Shown here: piece by piece, positions 9,842 to 17,713 of the stretch
Position numbering within the stretch: the stretch's first letter is position 1
Layout: each line of letters begins with the position of its first letter
Assembly (NCBI RefSeq): GCF_900115005.1
Contig: NZ_FOUY01000019.1
Coordinates: forward strand, 1 to 64,000
Origin: Pseudonocardia ammonioxydans
Lineage (GTDB): Bacteria; Actinomycetota; Actinomycetes; Mycobacteriales; Pseudonocardiaceae
Length of the DNA stretch: 64,000 nucleotides
Reading direction: 5' to 3'
Notes under the pieces: generated by a model
The model's input: the letters and a program-made list of their open reading frames with translations, nothing else
Told to the model about the DNA's origin: nothing
The model's database searches: none
Translations under genes and position numbers: made by a program

Positions 9842-10462
9842 ATGGACACGACGGACGTACTCGGGCTGATGCTCTCGCCCGAGCCGGGCACGATCGGCCT
9901 GACGCTGGCCGTGCTCGCCGTCGGCGTGCTCCTGGAGGGCCCCGTCGTCACCGTCATCGCCGGCTCGCTGGCCGGCGCCGGGCTCGTCGACTGGTGGACG
10001 GTGTGGCTGGTCGCGGTCGCCGCGGACGTCCTCGCCGACACCGTCTTCTACGCACTCGGCCGCGGTGGCCGCCACCCGCTCGTCGCCGGGGTCCTGGACA
10101 GACTGGGCCTGCACGCCGAGCGCCGGGAGTCGTTGCGGGAGAACATGGGGGGCCGTCTGCCCCAGGTGGTGCTCGGCGCCAAACTGGTCGATGTCGGAGC
10201 CATCCCCGCGTTCCTGGCCACCGGCCTGGCGGGGGTGCCCTACGGCCGGTTCCTGGCCTGGGTGGTGTCCGCCACCGCGGTCCGGGCCGCGCTGCTCGTC
10301 GGCATCGGCTGGGCGGTGGGCGGGCACGTCGCCGCGGAGCTGGCCGATCGCCCGTGGATCATCGTCGCGGTGGGGCTCGGCACCGGCCTGGTGCTGGTGG
10401 CCGGGCGTGCGCTGTGGATGCGCGCCGCGACCTCGCGGAAGGAGAACGTGTGCGTGTCCTGA
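9842..10462 (+). CDS. DedA-family membrane protein
   Basis: 206-residue protein with four or five hydrophobic helices. The segment LLEGPVVTVIAGSLAG resembles the E-x-P/G re-entrant signature of DedA (SNARE-associated/VTT) proteins, several of which act as undecaprenyl-phosphate or phospholipid flippases. ATG at 9842 follows GGAGGA (9831-9836) and is preferred to ATG 9827. It overlaps the glycosyltransferase gene by 13 nt, suggesting a role in moving a lipid carrier or glycolipid for that operon. Confidence 0.8.
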   Translation: MDTTDVLGLMLSPEPGTIGLTLAVLAVGVLLEGPVVTVIAGSLAGAGLVDWWTVWLVAVAADVLADTVFYALGRGGRHPLVAGVLDRLGLHAERRESLRENMGGRLPQVVLGAKLVDVGAIPAFLATGLAGVPYGRFLAWVVSATAVRAALLVGIGWAVGGHVAAELADRPWIIVAVGLGTGLVLVAGRALWMRAATSRKENVCVS

Positions 10463-11718
10463 TCGGGGCCGACACCTGGGCGCCGGATGTCAACGGGGCC
10501 AGCTACGCCGCGCGACGGCTGGCCGCCGGCCTGGCCGAGCGCGGGCACGAGGTGCACGTCGTGGCACCGGCGCGGGGGATCCGCAGCCGGCCCGCACGCC
10601 GGGTGGGCCCGGTGACCGAGCACCGGGTCCGCTCGTTCCCGGTGCCGAAGCCGGCCGGGTTCCGGCTCTGCCCACCACCCGGGCTGCGGCAGACGGCACG
10701 GCGGATCCTGCGCCGCGTCCGGCCCGACGTCGTGCACGTGCAGAGCCACATGGTGCTCGGCCGGATGCTGCTGACCGCCGCCGCCGACCTCGGGATCCCG
10801 GCGATGGCGACCACCCACATGATCCCGGAGAACATCATCCCGGCGATCAGCTTCCTGCACCTGCCGCAGGCACAGCTCAAGAAGCTGTTCTGGTGGGACG
10901 CGGTGCGGGTGCTGGAGCGCGCCGGGCTGGTCACCGCGCCGACCCCGCTCGCCGCCTCGCTCGCCGAGCGCAACGGCGTCCCCGGGCCGGTGCTGCCGGT
11001 CTCCAACGGGCTCGACCTGTCCCGGTTCCGCCCCGACACCGACGGCCGCGGCCCGGCGTTCCGGGACCGGCACGGGATCCCGCGGGAGAGCCCGCTCGTC
11101 GGGTTCGTCGGGCGCCTCGACCGGGAGAAGCACGTCGACGAGATCGTGCACGCGCTGGCGCTGCTCCGCGGCGGGCCGGGCCGGGCAGGCGCCGTCCCGG
11201 ACGCGCGGCTGGTGGTCGTCGGGGACGGCGAGCAGCGGGGACGGTTGCAGGCGGCCGCACGCACCGCGGGCGTCGAGCACGCCGTCACCTTCACCGGCCG
11301 GCTCGACGACGACGAGATCCCCGACGTCTACACCGCACTGGACGTGTTCGCCAACGCCGGGACCGCGGAGCTGCAGAGCCTGGTGACGCTGGAGGCGATG
11401 GCGACCGGGAAGCCGGTCGTCGCCGTGGACGCGGGCGCGCTGCCGCACCTGGCCCGCCAGGGCGAGAACGGCTGGCGCTACCCGCACGGCGACGTCGCGG
11501 CGCTCGCCGACCGGCTCGCCCGCGTGCTCGGCGACCCGGCGGCGGCCGCCGAGCTCGGCACCGCCAGCCTGCGCATCGCCGGGGAGCACTCGATGGCGAC
11601 CACGCTCGACACCGTCGAGGAGCTGTACCGGACCCGGGTCCGGCCGGTCGTGCCGGTCCGGGCGTTCCGCCGGGCGCCGGGCGCAGGGGCGCGGCGGCGG
11701 GTCGGGTCCGGCCGGTGA
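10450..11718 (+). CDS. GT4-family glycosyltransferase (PimB-like fold)
   Basis: 422-residue retaining GT-B glycosyltransferase. N-terminal acceptor half starts VRVLIGADTWAPDVNGAS, resembling mannosyltransferases of the PimB/PimC type; the donor half carries GFVGRLDREKHVDEI and the E-x7-E motif AELQSLVTLEAMATGKPVV. It probably transfers a sugar from a nucleotide-sugar to a lipid or polyprenyl acceptor at the cytoplasmic face. GTG start at 10450 with GGAGA 4-8 nt upstream, inside the 3' end of the DedA gene. The next gene overlaps by GTGA. Confidence 0.85.
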   Translation: MRVLIGADTWAPDVNGASYAARRLAAGLAERGHEVHVVAPARGIRSRPARRVGPVTEHRVRSFPVPKPAGFRLCPPPGLRQTARRILRRVRPDVVHVQSHMVLGRMLLTAAADLGIPAMATTHMIPENIIPAISFLHLPQAQLKKLFWWDAVRVLERAGLVTAPTPLAASLAERNGVPGPVLPVSNGLDLSRFRPDTDGRGPAFRDRHGIPRESPLVGFVGRLDREKHVDEIVHALALLRGGPGRAGAVPDARLVVVGDGEQRGRLQAAARTAGVEHAVTFTGRLDDDEIPDVYTALDVFANAGTAELQSLVTLEAMATGKPVVAVDAGALPHLARQGENGWRYPHGDVAALADRLARVLGDPAAAAELGTASLRIAGEHSMATTLDTVEELYRTRVRPVVPVRAFRRAPGAGARRRVGSGR

Positions 11719-12575
11719 CAGCGGCCTGGCCCACCCCGGCCACCGGGGCCGTGCGTGACGAGTGGGTCGTCGACGGCGCGCCCACCGCCGTGCACACCTT
11801 CGGGCCCGCGGGGGCGCCCACGCTGCTGGCCCTGCACGGGTTGCGGGGCAGCCACCACGGGCTGGCCCCGCTGGCGACCCGGCTGCCGGGGCTCCGGGTC
11901 GTCGTGCCGGACCTGCCGGGGTTCGGGATGTCGCCCCCGTTCCGCGACCGCGCGCACGACGTCGCCGGCTACGCCCGCTGGGCGGCCGCGCTGCTGCGCG
12001 AGCTGGGTCCGGGCACGGCGCTGCTGGGGCACTCGTTCGGTTCGCTCGTCGCGGCTGCGGCAAGCGCTGCCGCCTCTCCCCGGGCCGTGGTCCTGCTCAA
12101 CCCGATCGCCGAGCCGGCCTCGGCGGCCGGTGGGATCACCGGCGCCGGCACCCGGGTGACGTCCTGGTTGCACGAGGGTGCAGCCCGGCTCGGGCTCGAG
12201 CGGGTGCTGCGGCACCGGCTGCTCGCCGACGCCGCGACCGCGTCGATGGCCACCACCACCGACCCGGAGCTGCGTCGGTGGATCACCGCCGAGCACCGGA
12301 CGCACTTCGGGACCTTCGCCTCGACCGCGTCGCTGATGGAGACCTTCCGCGCGGCGGGCGCGGGCTCGGCACTGCCGTGGGCACCGCAGGTGAGCGCACC
12401 GGTGCTGCTGCTGGCCGGCGGCCGGGACCGGGTCGCGCCGGCGGCCGGGCAGCACGCGCTGGCCGCCGCGTTCCCGGACGCCCGGCTCGTCGTCCTGCCG
12501 GAGGTCGGCCACCTGCTGCACTACGAGGCACCGGCCTGGGCCGCCGACGAGATCAGCGGGTTCCTCGCCCGGTGA
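11715..12575 (+). CDS. alpha/beta hydrolase in glycosyltransferase operon
   Basis: 286-residue alpha/beta hydrolase: LLALHGLRGSHHG oxyanion region, nucleophile in LGHSFGSL, acidic residue in GGRDRVAP and catalytic His in EVGHLLHYE. Starts with GTG in the 4-nt overlap with the upstream glycosyltransferase and itself overlaps the downstream one by 4 nt, so it belongs to the same pathway. Possible esterase/acyl transfer role on a glycolipid is inference. Confidence 0.85.
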   Translation: MTAAWPTPATGAVRDEWVVDGAPTAVHTFGPAGAPTLLALHGLRGSHHGLAPLATRLPGLRVVVPDLPGFGMSPPFRDRAHDVAGYARWAAALLRELGPGTALLGHSFGSLVAAAASAAASPRAVVLLNPIAEPASAAGGITGAGTRVTSWLHEGAARLGLERVLRHRLLADAATASMATTTDPELRRWITAEHRTHFGTFASTASLMETFRAAGAGSALPWAPQVSAPVLLLAGGRDRVAPAAGQHALAAAFPDARLVVLPEVGHLLHYEAPAWAADEISGFLAR

Positions 12576-13699
12576 GGATCCTCGTCGACTGCCGCTACAT
12601 CCGGCCCGGGAGACCTGACGGGATCGGGCGCTACACCACCGGCCTGGTGCGGGCGCTGGACCGGCTGCACCCGGTGGAGCTGCTGGTCTCGGACCCGCGC
12701 CAGCGCGAAGGTCTCCCGGACCGGCCCGCGCACACCCTGCCCGCGCCGACCGGGGCCGGGGAGCCGCTGGTGGCCCGGCACGTCAACCGGCTGGTGTCCG
12801 ACTCGGACACCGCGCCGGCATCCGCCCCGGAGACCACCCCCGAAGACACCGTCGTCTTCAGTCCGATGCAGACGATGGGCACGCTGGGCCGCCGCTACGC
12901 GGTCGTGCTCACCGTGCACGACCTCATCTACTACCGGCACCCGGCGCCACCGCCCTGGCTGCCCGCCCCGGTGCGGGCGATCTGGCGCGCCTACCACCTG
13001 TCCTGGTGGCCGCAGCGGGTGCTGCTCGCCGGGGCGGACGCCGTCGCCGTGGTCTCGCGGGCGACCGGGGACCTCGTCGACACACACCGGCTGACCCGCC
13101 GCCCGGTCGCGGTCGTCCCGGACGCCACCGACTTCCACCTGCCGTCGACCACCCCGCCGCGGTCCCGCCCCGGCGGCAACCGGCTGGTCTACGCGGGCTC
13201 GTTCATGCCGTACAAGAACGTCGCCACCCTGGCCCGGGCCGCGGCGCTGCTGCCCGACCACGAGCTGCACCTGGTCTCCCCCGTCCCGGACGGGGTGCGG
13301 GCCGAGATCGAGCGGCTGGCCGCACCGGCCCGCCCGGTGTTCCACGACGGCGTCGACGACGAGGGCTACCGCGCGCTGCTCGACGGGGCGACGGCGCTGG
13401 TGTCGGCGTCGCGCGACGAGGGCTTCGGGCTGCCGGTCCTCGAGGCGATGGCCCGGGGGTGCCCGGTCGTCGTCTCCGACATCCCGGCGTTCCGCGAGGT
13501 CGCCGGGGACGCCGGGCTGTTCGCCGACCCGGACGACGCCGCCGGGTTCGCCGCGGCCGTCCGGTCCCTCGACTCCGGGGTCTCGTGGACCGCCCGCTCG
13601 GAGCGGGTGCGGGCACGGGCGGCCGCGCAGACCTGGGACGGGGCGGCCGAGGCGCTGCTGGCGGTGCTGAGGCAGGCCGTCGCTCGGCGCCGGGGGTGA
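12572..13699 (+). CDS. GT4-family glycosyltransferase (mannosyltransferase-like)
   Basis: 375-residue GT-B glycosyltransferase. The N-terminus VRILVDCRYIRPGRPDGIGRY is the mannosyltransferase (WbdB/GT4) style with a glycine-rich acceptor loop; donor-site motifs are LVYAGSFMPYKN and the E-x7-E box DEGFGLPVLEAMARGCPVV. GTG start sits in a GTGA overlap with the hydrolase. Last gene of the DedA-GT-hydrolase-GT operon; it ends one base from the convergent HepT remnant. Confidence 0.85.
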   Translation: MRILVDCRYIRPGRPDGIGRYTTGLVRALDRLHPVELLVSDPRQREGLPDRPAHTLPAPTGAGEPLVARHVNRLVSDSDTAPASAPETTPEDTVVFSPMQTMGTLGRRYAVVLTVHDLIYYRHPAPPPWLPAPVRAIWRAYHLSWWPQRVLLAGADAVAVVSRATGDLVDTHRLTRRPVAVVPDATDFHLPSTTPPRSRPGGNRLVYAGSFMPYKNVATLARAAALLPDHELHLVSPVPDGVRAEIERLAAPARPVFHDGVDDEGYRALLDGATALVSASRDEGFGLPVLEAMARGCPVVVSDIPAFREVAGDAGLFADPDDAAGFAAAVRSLDSGVSWTARSERVRARAAAQTWDGAAEALLAVLRQAVARRRG

Positions 13700-13700
13700 G

Positions 13701-13871
13701 TCAGGACGACCGGGCCCGCACGGCCGACAGGATGCGTTCGAGCTGGAGCCGGCGGCCGAACTCGTCGCCGGGGACGTCTCCGTCGCGAAGCCGCCCGAGT
13801 TGCTCCAACAGGCGACGCATCGTCCGGAGGCGGTTCACCACCGTCTCGATGTCGAGCTCACGGGGGGTCAT
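13701..13871 (-). pseudogene. HepT toxin remnant (N-terminal third)
   Basis: 56-codon frame starting MTPRELDIETVVNRL, which matches the start of actinobacterial HepT (HEPN ribonuclease of the MntA/HepT toxin-antitoxin type). Full HepT proteins are about 130-145 residues; here the frame diverges after ERIL and stops, so the HEPN R-x4-6-H catalytic segment is absent. Its ATG overlaps the stop of the MntA gene (ATGA), the normal antitoxin-toxin coupling. It ends one base from the stop of the convergent glycosyltransferase, suggesting that a deletion or join removed the toxin's C-terminus. It may instead be a retained short protein. Confidence 0.6.
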
Positions 13872-14236
13872 CCGGCCAACAGGTCCAGGTCGAGGCGTCG
13901 CATCCAGGCGGTGTCCATCCGTTCCTGGACCGCCGCCGTCGCGGCTCGGGCCCACTCCCCCGGCCGGTGCTCGTAGAGCGGGAGCGCCCCGACCAGGGCA
14001 CGTTCCCGCAGGACCGCTCCGGCGGTGTCCAGCAGGGCGAGGTCGATGTCTCCTCCGGCTGCGTCCTGCAGCTCCGCCAGCAGCGGCATGATCTCGACAC
14101 GCGTCCCGGGGCGGGGAAGCACGGCGACGTCGAGGTCCCGCGGGTGGGAGTCGTCCCGTGCAGCGCTGCCGAACACGGTCAGGACGGCGATCCCGTGCCG
14201 CTCGCACAGCGCATCGAGACGGCCGTCGCCGGCCAT
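13868..14236 (-). CDS. MntA-type nucleotidyltransferase antitoxin
   Basis: 122-residue minimal nucleotidyltransferase. The signature GSAARDDSHPRDLDV (GS-x9-D-x-D) binds metal and NTP; a third acid lies in DIDLALLD. Proteins of this family adenylylate a Tyr on the HepT toxin and so silence it. Here the domain looks intact although its partner is truncated. ATG at 14234-14236; about 55 nt upstream lies the long palindrome at 14292-14333. Confidence 0.75.
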   Translation of the reverse strand: MAGDGRLDALCERHGIAVLTVFGSAARDDSHPRDLDVAVLPRPGTRVEIMPLLAELQDAAGGDIDLALLDTAGAVLRERALVGALPLYEHRPGEWARAATAAVQERMDTAWMRRLDLDLLAG

Positions 14237-14291
14237 CGCCTCGAGTCGGGTCAGCCCGGCCCGCGGGCCGGTCGACGGTGCGTCATCGCTC

Positions 14292-14333
14292 CGTGAGTGG
14301 TTTTCGCGGTGGGAGCCGCGATAACCACTCACG
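14292..14333. repeat. dispersed palindrome, copy 1
   Basis: Inverted repeat with 18-bp arms (17 of 18 pair) around a 6-nt loop; the left arm contains GTGAGTGGTTTTCGCGG. The stop codon of the FadD gene (14329-14331) lies inside the right arm, and the mntA start is 56 nt further on. A nearly identical, perfect copy lies at 60827-60872. Likely a bidirectional terminator or REP-like element; in this GC-rich sequence the TTTT core is conspicuous. Confidence 0.8.
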
Positions 14334-15915
14334 AGCCGTATTGTTCCCGCAGTACCGGCTTGACGACCTTGCCGCTGGGGTTGCGCGGCAGCGCGTCGAC
14401 CAGCTGTACCTTCCGCGGCCGCTTGTAGGCGGCCAGGTGCTGCCGGGAGTAGGCCTCGATCTCGTCGTCCGTGGGCGGGTCGGCCGGGTCGCGCGGGGCG
14501 ATGATCGCCAGCGGGGTCTCGCCCCACTTCGGGTCCGGCACGCCGATCAGCGCCACCTCGGCGATCTTCGGGTGCCCGGCCAGGACGTTCTCCACCTCGG
14601 CGCAGTAGATGTTCTCCCCGCCCGAGATGATCATGTCCTTCTTGCGATCGACGACGTAGAGGTAGCCGTCGGGGTCCTCGCGCACCAGGTCACCGGAGTG
14701 GAACCAGCCGCCGCGGAACGCCTCGGCGGTCTCCTCGGGCTTGTTCCAGTAGCCGGACATCACCATCGGGCTGCGGTAGACGATCTCGCCGATCTCGCCG
14801 CGCGGGACGTCGTTCATGTCGTCGTCGACCACCCGCACCTCGACGCCGACCATCGGGGTGCCCACGGAACCGATCTTGCGGATCGAGTCCTCGCCCTTGA
14901 GGTTCGTGGTCACCGGGCTGCACTCGGTCTGCCCGAACGCGGTGCAGACCTCGGCCTGCGGGAACGAGTCGATCATCGTGCGGAGCAGCGTGGTGGACGC
15001 CGGGGCCGCGCCCCAGGAGATCCGCCGCAGCCGGGACAGGTCGTGGCCGCCCAGGTCCGGCACGGCGCAGACGGCCTGCCACTGCGCCGGGACCATGAAG
15101 CACGAGGTGACGCCCTCGTCGGCCAGCGTCCGCACCGTCTGCGCGGGGTCGAAGCCGCCGGACGGCGGGATGACGACCTTGCCGCCGGTGATCAGCACCG
15201 GCAGCATCCCGGAGAGCCCGGCGATGTGGAACAGCGGCGCCGCCGACATCCAGACCCGGTCGTCGCCGGTGGTGCCCATGGTCGCCATCGAGCAGAACGC
15301 GTGCAGGTAGAGGTTGCGGTGGGTGAGCACCGCGCCCTTGGGGAACCCGGTGGTCCCCGAGGTGTACATGATGTAGGCCGGTGCCTCGTCCGGGATCGGC
15401 CGCTCCTCCCAGGTGCCGGGGGCGCCGGCGAGGAGCTGCTCGTACGCGTCCCCGAAGGTGATCGTGGAGCGGACCTCGGCCGCGTCGGCACGGGCCTGCT
15501 CGACGACCGGCGCGAAGGCCTCGTCGGAGATCACCACGCAGGCCCCGCTGTCGCGCAGGGCGTAGGCGATCTCGCTCGCCGCGAGCCGGAAGTTCACCGG
15601 TACGGCGATCGCGCCGATCCGCAGCACGGCCAGCCACGCCTCGACGACCTCGATGCTGTTGAGCCCCAGGACGGCGACCCGGTCCCCGGGCCCGGTCCCC
15701 CGCTCGAGCAGCACGTGGGCGAGGCGGGTCACCCGGTCGTCGAGCTCCCGGTAGGTGCGGCGGTGCGACGGGTCGACGAACGCGACCTCGTCGGGGGTGC
15801 CCCGCGCGTGCCGGGCGACGAGGTCGCTCATCGTCATGCCCCGGCCGGGCGTGGTCGCTGTCGTCGTGGCCCCGGCTGTTCCGGCGGTCGTGGCTGCAGG
15901 GTGTGTCGCGGTCAT
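14329..15915 (-). CDS. acyl-CoA synthetase (FadD-type, ANL family)
   Basis: 528-residue adenylate-forming ligase that activates a carboxylic acid to acyl-AMP and then acyl-CoA. P-loop YTSGTTGFPKGAVLTH, A4/A5 region TAFGQTECSP, hinge VDRKKDMIISGGENIYCAE and C-terminal catalytic Lys in PRNPSGKVVKP. ATG at 15913-15915 has GAGGA 6 nt upstream; it adds an Ala/Thr-rich leader of about 25 residues before the usual start (MTMSDLV). It is the last gene, after a 131-nt gap, of the minus-strand acyl-CoA gene run. Its stop falls in a palindrome. Confidence 0.9.
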   Translation of the reverse strand: MTATHPAATTAGTAGATTTATTPGRGMTMSDLVARHARGTPDEVAFVDPSHRRTYRELDDRVTRLAHVLLERGTGPGDRVAVLGLNSIEVVEAWLAVLRIGAIAVPVNFRLAASEIAYALRDSGACVVISDEAFAPVVEQARADAAEVRSTITFGDAYEQLLAGAPGTWEERPIPDEAPAYIMYTSGTTGFPKGAVLTHRNLYLHAFCSMATMGTTGDDRVWMSAAPLFHIAGLSGMLPVLITGGKVVIPPSGGFDPAQTVRTLADEGVTSCFMVPAQWQAVCAVPDLGGHDLSRLRRISWGAAPASTTLLRTMIDSFPQAEVCTAFGQTECSPVTTNLKGEDSIRKIGSVGTPMVGVEVRVVDDDMNDVPRGEIGEIVYRSPMVMSGYWNKPEETAEAFRGGWFHSGDLVREDPDGYLYVVDRKKDMIISGGENIYCAEVENVLAGHPKIAEVALIGVPDPKWGETPLAIIAPRDPADPPTDDEIEAYSRQHLAAYKRPRKVQLVDALPRNPSGKVVKPVLREQYGS

Positions 15916-15956
15916 CGGCGTCCTCGGCGTGCTCGCGCTGCGGTCCTGGAACGGTG

Positions 15957-16000
15957 CTGAACGATCGATCGGTGTGTGTACTGCGATGTGTGTGTACTGC
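15957..16000. promoter_or_regulatory. promoter/operator zone of FadD (15915)
   Basis: GAACGATCGATCGG (15959-15972) resembles half of the AACGATCGTT operators found elsewhere in the island. It is followed by a 12-bp direct repeat TGTGTGTACTGC at 15973-15984 and 15989-16000 (period 16 bp). Position just upstream of the FadD start suggests regulation; no factor is assigned. Confidence 0.45.
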
Positions 16001-16046
16001 ACGACCCCCGTGGTCCACCAGGTGCGAACGGGGGTCGGGGGCGGAC

Positions 16047-16814
16047 TCAGAAGATCGAGTACGCCCCGTCGACGACGATCTCGTCGCCGGTGTGGAAACC
16101 TCCGGTCCCGGCGGCGAGGTAGACGGCGAGCCGGGCGAAGTCGCCGGGCTCGCCCCAGCGCCGCTGCGGCATGCGCTTGAGGACGTTGCGCTCGAACGCC
16201 TCGCTGTGCAGCGCCGGCGAGGCCAGCGGGGTCTCCGTCCAGCCCGCGATGATCGAGTGCGCGTTGATCCCGTAGCGGGCCAGCTCGACCGCGCAGCCCT
16301 TGATGATCGCGGTCAGCCCGGCCTTGCTCGCCGCGTAGGCCTGGTTCCGCGGCGCGCCGTGCACCGTCGACACGCTCGAGGTACCCACCAGCACCCCGCC
16401 CCCGCCGCGCTCGACCATGTGACCGGCCGCCGTGCGCAGGGTCAGGAAGGCGCCCTCGAGGTTGACCCGGGTGACCCGGCGGAACTCGTCGAGTCCGGTC
16501 TCGACGAACCGCGAGCCGGACCCGCTCACGCCCGCGTTCGCGAAGCACGAGTCGACCCGGCCGAACCTCTCCAGCGTCTCGGCGAAGCTCGCCGTCACCG
16601 CGTCCTCGTCGCCGACGTCGCAGCGGATCGCGTGCACGCGGGTGCCGTGCGCGGCGAGCTCCGCCGCGGCCGTCGCGTTGCGGTCGGGGTTGGTGCCCCA
16701 GAGGCAGACGTCGGCGCCGCACTGCGCGAGCCCGTGCGCCATGCCCAGCCCGATCCCGGAGTTCCCGCCGGTCACGAGCGCGACGTGCCCGGTGAGGTCG
16801 AAGAGCCCGGTCAC
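16047..16814 (-). CDS. short-chain dehydrogenase/reductase
   Basis: 255-residue classical SDR: Rossmann motif TGGNSGIGLG, NAG (FANAGVSG), Ser of the triad in GTSSVS and Y-x3-K (YAASK). Likely oxidises or reduces a hydroxy/keto-acyl-CoA intermediate with NAD(P). GTG start in a 4-nt overlap with the crotonase upstream, so cotranscribed with it. C-terminus FHTGDEIVVDGAYSIF is typical. Confidence 0.9.
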   Translation of the reverse strand: MTGLFDLTGHVALVTGGNSGIGLGMAHGLAQCGADVCLWGTNPDRNATAAAELAAHGTRVHAIRCDVGDEDAVTASFAETLERFGRVDSCFANAGVSGSGSRFVETGLDEFRRVTRVNLEGAFLTLRTAAGHMVERGGGGVLVGTSSVSTVHGAPRNQAYAASKAGLTAIIKGCAVELARYGINAHSIIAGWTETPLASPALHSEAFERNVLKRMPQRRWGEPGDFARLAVYLAAGTGGFHTGDEIVVDGAYSIF

Positions 16815-17713
16815 GCCATGCCCTCCGGCCGGTCCGGCCAGCCGGGCACGACGTCGAGGTGGTCGCCCACCCGGCCCGGGAACGCCGGTGGGCGCTTCTC
16901 CAGGAACGAGGCGACGCCCTCGGCGGCGTCCGCGCCCTGGCCCAGCGTGAAGATCGCGCGCGAGTCGGCCCGGTGCGCCTCCCACGGCGACTCGGCACCG
17001 AGCATCGACCAGAGCATCCGGCGGCTCAGCGCGACCGAGACCGCCGAGGTGTTGTCGACGATCTCGGTGGCGATCGCGCGCACGGTCGAGTCCAGCTCCG
17101 CGCCGGGGACGACCCGCGAGACGAGCCCGCCGGCGAGCGCCTCGGACGCGTCGAACACCCGGCCCGTCGCCACCCACTCCATCGCCTGGGAGATGCCCAC
17201 GACCCGGGGCAGGAACCAGCTCGAGGCCGCCTCCGGCACCAGGCCGCGCCGGGCGAACACGAACCCGAACCGGGCGGTGTCCGCGGCGATGCGGATGTCG
17301 GCGGGCAGCGTCATCGTCGCTCCGACACCGACGGCGGGCCCGTTCACCGCGACGATCACCGGCTTGGTCGACGCCGCGATCCGCAGCGACACGATCCCGC
17401 CGCCGTCGCGCGGGACCCCGCCGACGGTGCCGAAGTCGGCGCGCTCGGCCGTCCGCTGTTCGTCGGTGGCGTCGAAGGTCCGCCCGCCCCGGCCGAGGTC
17501 CGCGCCCGCGCAGAACCCGCGGCCCGCGCCGGTCAGCACCACCACGCGGACGTCCTCGTCGGCGTCGGTGGCGTCGAACGCGGCGAGCAGCTCGCGGGCC
17601 ATCGTGGCCGTGAACGCGTTGAGCTTGTCCGGCCGGTCCAGGGTGATCGTGGCGACGCCGGCGTCGACGTCGAGCCGAATCTCTGTGTAGGAGCTCTCGG
17701 TGTACCTGCTCAC
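16811..17713 (-). CDS. crotonase-family protein (enoyl-CoA hydratase/isomerase)
   Basis: 300-residue crotonase. The CoA-binding/oxyanion segments GFCAGADL and NGPAVGVGATM are present. By alignment with rat mitochondrial hydratase, the first catalytic Glu (GGGCELA) is Thr here and the second (GQPE) is replaced in FGFVFARRG; a Glu lies instead in GLVPEAASSW, the site used by isomerase-type members. The usual FLEKRPPAF C-terminal motif is present, followed by an unusual 20-residue tail. GTG at 17713 overlaps the previous stop; GTG 17725 is the alternative. Function: isomerase, hydrolase or retro-aldol type rather than classical hydratase (inference). Confidence 0.85.
   Translation of the reverse strand: MSRYTESSYTEIRLDVDAGVATITLDRPDKLNAFTATMARELLAAFDATDADEDVRVVVLTGAGRGFCAGADLGRGGRTFDATDEQRTAERADFGTVGGVPRDGGGIVSLRIAASTKPVIVAVNGPAVGVGATMTLPADIRIAADTARFGFVFARRGLVPEAASSWFLPRVVGISQAMEWVATGRVFDASEALAGGLVSRVVPGAELDSTVRAIATEIVDNTSAVSVALSRRMLWSMLGAESPWEAHRADSRAIFTLGQGADAAEGVASFLEKRPPAFPGRVGDHLDVVPGWPDRPEGMA

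Noticed and set aside
6241..10041. 1266-codon open frame on the minus strand across the GH13 and maltokinase genes
   Set aside because: It is an antisense/alternate-frame shadow: GC-rich codon structure leaves long unstopped frames. The real GH13 and maltokinase frames carry recognisable catalytic motifs; this one is Arg/Gly low-complexity.
9842..13699. Natural-product biosynthetic gene cluster
   Set aside because: Two glycosyltransferases and hydrolase lack a scaffold enzyme (PKS, NRPS, terpene synthase); better explained as lipid-linked glycan operon.
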